Assembly: GCA_946480785.1 (NCBI GenBank)
Contig: CAMLLD010000130.1
Coordinates: 1 to 9,375 of the forward strand
Direction: 5' to 3'
Source: an uncultured Blastocatellia bacterium
GTDB taxonomy: Bacteria > Acidobacteriota > Blastocatellia > Pyrinomonadales > Pyrinomonadaceae
Length of the DNA stretch: 9,375 nt
Shown: positions 6,277-9,375 of the stretch, one piece after another
How positions within the stretch are numbered: the first letter of the stretch is position 1
Layout: each line of letters opens with the position of its first letter
The notes under the pieces: generated by a model
Told to the model about the DNA's origin: nothing
The model's input: the letters and a program-made list of their open reading frames with translations, nothing else
Database searches by the model: none
Program-made: the position numbers and the translations under genes

Positions 6277-7677
6277 ATGAATCTCGTGACTATCCTAAGG
6301 TCTACTCAGAACATTCTTCGCAGACAAAAGCTCATAACATCATTAGCCATTTGCGTCGTCGCTTTAGGCGTGATTGCGATCGTGGTCATCAGCCGTTCAG
6401 GCAAACAAGCGCAGGCGGCTCCCACACCCGTCGAAGTCGAAGTGGTCCAGGTGAAGCAGGACAACGTTCCGGTTTATCGCGAGTGGGTCGCGACCACCGA
6501 CGGCATGGTCAACGCCGAGATCAAGTCGCAGGTCACCGGCTATCTGCTGCGGCAGGACTACAAAGAAGGCACGCTCGTCAGAAAAGGACAACTGCTTTTC
6601 GAGATCGATCCGCGCCCGTTTCAGGCCGCACTCGATCAGGCGAAAGGCCAGTTGGCCCAGGTTCAAGGTCAATTCCAACAAGCTGAGTCGCAGGTCACTC
6701 AAGCCGAAGCGCAAGTGACGCAGGCCAACAGCAACGTCGCGCAAGCGCAGGCGCAGCTCTCGGCAGCGGAATCAAACCAGACCAAAGCGCAGCTCGACGT
6801 CAACAAGTACGCGCCGCTCGCCGCGCAAAAAGCCGTGACGCAGCAGGAGTACGACAACGCGATTCAGCAAAACAAGACTGCCGGCGCGCAGGTCGAAGCA
6901 GCGAAAGCGGGCGTCGAGTCCGCGCGTTCGCAGTTGCGCGTGGCGAATGCGCAAGTCGGAACGGCGAAAGCCGCGGTTGCCACGGCAAAAGGCCAGGTCG
7001 AGAACGCCACGGCCGCAGTCAAAACAGCGGAGCTCAATCTGAGTTTCACGCGGATCGTTTCGCCGATCGATGGCATCGCGGGCATTGCGACGGCGCAAGT
7101 CGGAAACCTGATCAGCACGAACGGCAACAACAGCTCGCCGTTGACGACAGTTTCGACAGTCGATCCGATCAAGGTTTATTTCACGCTCAACGAACAGGAA
7201 TATCTCGCGTTCACGAAGCGAAACCTGATCGACGCGCAGCCCGGCGCGAGCGTCGCAAATCTGCAACTCGATCTGATTCTCGCCGACGGCTCGACCTATC
7301 CGGAGAAGGGAAGCTTTCTCTTTGCTGATCGGCAGGTGGACCCGAAGACGGGCGCGATTCGGCTCGCGGGCGTGTTTCCGAATCCCGGCAACGTGCTTCG
7401 TCCGGGACAGTTTGGCCGCGTCCGCGCGGTCACGAGTGTGAAAGACAACGCGCTGATGGTGCCGCAGCGCGCCGTGTCGGAGTTGCAGGGCAGTTATCAG
7501 GTCGCCGTCGTTGGCGACGACAACAAGGTGAGTATTCGTCCGGTTAAAGTCGGCGAGAAGGTCGACAAGTTTTGGATTATCAACGACGGTTTGAAAGCCG
7601 GTGAACGGGTCGTGGTGGAAGGCACGCAAAAAGTCAGGCCCGGCGTCGCTGTGAATCCGCGTCTCGTTTCTTTGTAA
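6277..7677 (+). CDS. RND efflux periplasmic adaptor (HlyD/AcrA-type membrane fusion protein) with an unusually long helical hairpin
   Basis: 466 residues from the ATG at 6277. AGGTGA (6270-6275) sits close upstream; an in-frame GTG at 6256 lacks a ribosome site and abuts the leader stem. An N-terminal membrane anchor (about 20-39, no convincing lipobox) precedes the periplasmic part. A split lipoyl domain (about 83-112 and 256-283) flanks an alpha-hairpin spanning about 115-255, rich in Gln/Ala heptads. The hairpin tip (about 177-188) reads Lys-x3-Leu-x6-Thr, a conservative form of the R-x3-L-x6-S motif that contacts TolC-type channels. A beta-barrel (about 296-383, with TGAIRLAGVFPNP and LRPGQFGRVR) and a membrane-proximal domain (about 388-463) follow. 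It should bridge the transporter encoded 13 bp downstream to an outer-membrane channel not seen here. AcrA is about 397 residues, and most of the extra length is in the hairpin. Substrate unknown. Confidence 0.95.
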   Translation: MNLVTILRSTQNILRRQKLITSLAICVVALGVIAIVVISRSGKQAQAAPTPVEVEVVQVKQDNVPVYREWVATTDGMVNAEIKSQVTGYLLRQDYKEGTLVRKGQLLFEIDPRPFQAALDQAKGQLAQVQGQFQQAESQVTQAEAQVTQANSNVAQAQAQLSAAESNQTKAQLDVNKYAPLAAQKAVTQQEYDNAIQQNKTAGAQVEAAKAGVESARSQLRVANAQVGTAKAAVATAKGQVENATAAVKTAELNLSFTRIVSPIDGIAGIATAQVGNLISTNGNNSSPLTTVSTVDPIKVYFTLNEQEYLAFTKRNLIDAQPGASVANLQLDLILADGSTYPEKGSFLFADRQVDPKTGAIRLAGVFPNPGNVLRPGQFGRVRAVTSVKDNALMVPQRAVSELQGSYQVAVVGDDNKVSIRPVKVGEKVDKFWIINDGLKAGERVVVEGTQKVRPGVAVNPRLVSL

Positions 7678-7690
7678 GGCAGTAGTAAGA

Positions 7691-9375
7691 ATGATCTCCC
7701 GGATCTTTATCGATCGTCCCATCGTGGCGATGGTGATCGCCATCGTCACAGTGTTAGGCGGACTGGTCGCGATGAGATCGCTTCCAGTCGCGCAGTTTCC
7801 CGATATCATCCCGCCGCAGATTATCGTCTCGACGACCTACACCGGCGCGGACGCGGTCACCATCGAACAATCCGTCGCGACACCGCTCGAACAGCAGATG
7901 AACGGCGTGGACAACATGCTCTACATGACGTCCACGAACGCGAACGACGGCACGATGGCGCTGAACGTCACGTTCGACGTCGACACTGATCCAAACATCG
8001 ATCAGGTCAACGTGCAGAACCGCGTGGCCCAGGCGCAGCCGAACCTGCCGACCGACGTCAGCCAGTTTGGTTTGACGATGCGTAAGTCGACTGGTCTGCC
8101 GATGCTCGTGATCTCGCTCTTCTCGCCAAACAAAACTTACGACTCGCTGTTTCTCGCGAACTACGCGAACATCAACATTAACGACGCGCTTTACCGCGTG
8201 CCGGGCGTCGGCGAGGTGCGGCTGTTTGGCGCGAGCGATTATGCGATGCGCATCTGGGTCAAGCCCGACGTGCTCGCGAAACTCGGGTTGACCGTGCCCG
8301 ATCTCGTCACGGCGGTGCAGCAACAGAGCACGGTGAATCCTTCGGGACAACTCGGCGCTGAGCCCGCGCCAACCGGCAAGGAAAAGACGTACACGGTTCG
8401 CGCGCAGGGGCGTTTGCAAACGCCGGAAGAGTTTGGCGAAGTCGTGGTGCGTTCGAATCCCGACGGTTCAGTCGTGCGGATGAAAGACGTGGCGCGCATC
8501 GATCTCGGCGCGTTGAACTACCAGCAGTTCACGCGTTTCAACGGACAGCCGGGCAGCATTATCGCCGTGTTTCAAACTCCCGGTTCAAACGCGCTCGCAG
8601 TTGCGGACGGCGTGAAGAAAACGATCGCGGAGTTGAAGCAACGCTTCCCCGCCGACCTCGATTACAAGATCTCACTCGACACCACGCTCCCCGTCACTGA
8701 AGGCATTCGCGAGATAGTCGAGACGCTCGTGATCGCGATTGTGCTGGTCTTACTCGTCGTGTTTCTGTTTTTGCAAAACTGGCGCGCGACGCTGATTCCG
8801 ATGATCGCCGTGCCGGTGTCGCTGATCGGCACGTTTGCAGTTTTTCCGCTGCTCGGTTTCTCCATTAACACGCTTTCATTGTTTGGGCTCGTGCTCGCGA
8901 TCGGTCTCGTGGTTGACGACGCGATCGTCGTCGTCGAAGCAGTCGAGCACCACATCGAAGAAGGCATGCCGCCGCGCGAAGCAACGCTGCTCGCGATGAA
9001 GGAAGTGTCGGGACCGGTGATTAGCATCGCGCTGATCCTGGCGTCGGTGTTCATTCCGATCGCGTTCGTCAGCGGTATTCAAGGCCGGTTGAACAAACAG
9101 TTCGCGGTGACGATCGCGATCTCGGTGATGATCTCGGCGTTCAACGCGTTGACGCTCTCGCCCGCGCTCTCGGCGCTGTTGCTGAAACCGCGCAAGCAAT
9201 CGAAAGGCGTGCTCGGACGGTTCTTCGGCGGCTTCAATCGCTGGTTCACGCGCGCAACGCACGGCTACGTCAACTGGAGTCACGGGCTGATCCGCAAAGC
9301 CGTGATCGGCGCGGTGATTCTGCTTGCGTTCGGTCTCGTCGATCTCTTCGCTGTGCGACAACTGCCGACGAGTTT
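7691..9375 (+). CDS. RND efflux transporter, HAE1/AcrB-like inner-membrane subunit (3' end outside window)
   Basis: The frame is open from the ATG at 7691 to the window end: 561 residues, about half of a typical 1040-residue pump. It begins MISRIFIDRPIVAMVIAIV, the characteristic RND first transmembrane helix, followed by the porter loop. Recognisable segments are the ATPLEQQMNGVDNMLYM motif, NVQNRVAQAQPNLP, and VRAQGRLQTPEEFG. Helices TM2-TM6 lie at about 340-492, with the TM4 pair Asp409-Asp410 in IGLVVDDAIVVVEAVE, equivalent to the proton-relay D407/D408 of AcrB. TM7 starts near 540. The TM10 lysine is beyond the window. The protein forms trimers that use proton influx to expel lipophilic compounds. 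It starts 13 bp after the adaptor stop, so both form one operon; the ribosome site is weak (AGTAAG), suggesting translational coupling. The class (drug-type rather than heavy-metal type) is clear; substrates are not. Confidence 0.95.
   Translation, partial: MISRIFIDRPIVAMVIAIVTVLGGLVAMRSLPVAQFPDIIPPQIIVSTTYTGADAVTIEQSVATPLEQQMNGVDNMLYMTSTNANDGTMALNVTFDVDTDPNIDQVNVQNRVAQAQPNLPTDVSQFGLTMRKSTGLPMLVISLFSPNKTYDSLFLANYANININDALYRVPGVGEVRLFGASDYAMRIWVKPDVLAKLGLTVPDLVTAVQQQSTVNPSGQLGAEPAPTGKEKTYTVRAQGRLQTPEEFGEVVVRSNPDGSVVRMKDVARIDLGALNYQQFTRFNGQPGSIIAVFQTPGSNALAVADGVKKTIAELKQRFPADLDYKISLDTTLPVTEGIREIVETLVIAIVLVLLVVFLFLQNWRATLIPMIAVPVSLIGTFAVFPLLGFSINTLSLFGLVLAIGLVVDDAIVVVEAVEHHIEEGMPPREATLLAMKEVSGPVISIALILASVFIPIAFVSGIQGRLNKQFAVTIAISVMISAFNALTLSPALSALLLKPRKQSKGVLGRFFGGFNRWFTRATHGYVNWSHGLIRKAVIGAVILLAFGLVDLFAVRQLPTS

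Noticed and set aside
6772..7809. 345-codon minus-strand open frame across the adaptor/transporter junction
   Set aside because: It crosses two real genes antisense and shows no recognisable family; a shadow frame, as are 7754-8419 and 8876-9361 on the same strand.

Overview
The window looks like chromosomal DNA from a free-living, GC-rich Gram-negative bacterium, most likely an Acidobacteriota member. This is inference: a very large secreted Asp-box propeller protein of a type frequent in that phylum, a STAS protein with an Asp-Ala-Asn-Gly-Lys core, and an RND pump with a very long adaptor hairpin. No rRNA, tRNA, transposase or CRISPR array was seen, so the taxonomy is tentative.

Layout. 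Bases 1-228 hold the 3' end of a SpoIIE/RsbU-type PP2C phosphatase (+). It meets tail to tail, with no bases between the stop codons, a 3.2-kb gene on the minus strand for an exported VPS10/sortilin-like beta-propeller protein (229-3402). Upstream of that, on the same strand, is a small STAS-domain protein (3475-3747). A 190-bp divergent intergenic region (3748-3937) separates it from a plus-strand gene for a sigma-54-dependent activator with two GAF domains (3938-6013). A 263-bp intergenic region follows, holding a 29-bp palindrome, a very good sigma-54 (-24/-12) promoter and a leader rich in inverted repeats. Then come the periplasmic adaptor (6277-7677) and the inner-membrane transporter (7691 to the window end, cut) of an RND efflux pump.

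How the parts may work together. The most coherent unit is the right half: a GAF-sensing bEBP directly upstream of an RND operon that has its own sigma-54 promoter. This suggests that a small ligand bound by the GAF domains switches on the pump. RND pumps are more often governed by TetR/MarR repressors or two-component systems, so this is a testable and somewhat unusual arrangement. The left half has two partner-switch-type parts (PP2C phosphatase end and STAS protein) flanking the propeller gene, but the STAS protein lacks the usual phospho-acceptor serine and their link is unproven.

I do not see a clearly new defence or mobile system. The best candidates for something undescribed are the palindrome with a 9-bp period and the structured leader ahead of the pump operon.
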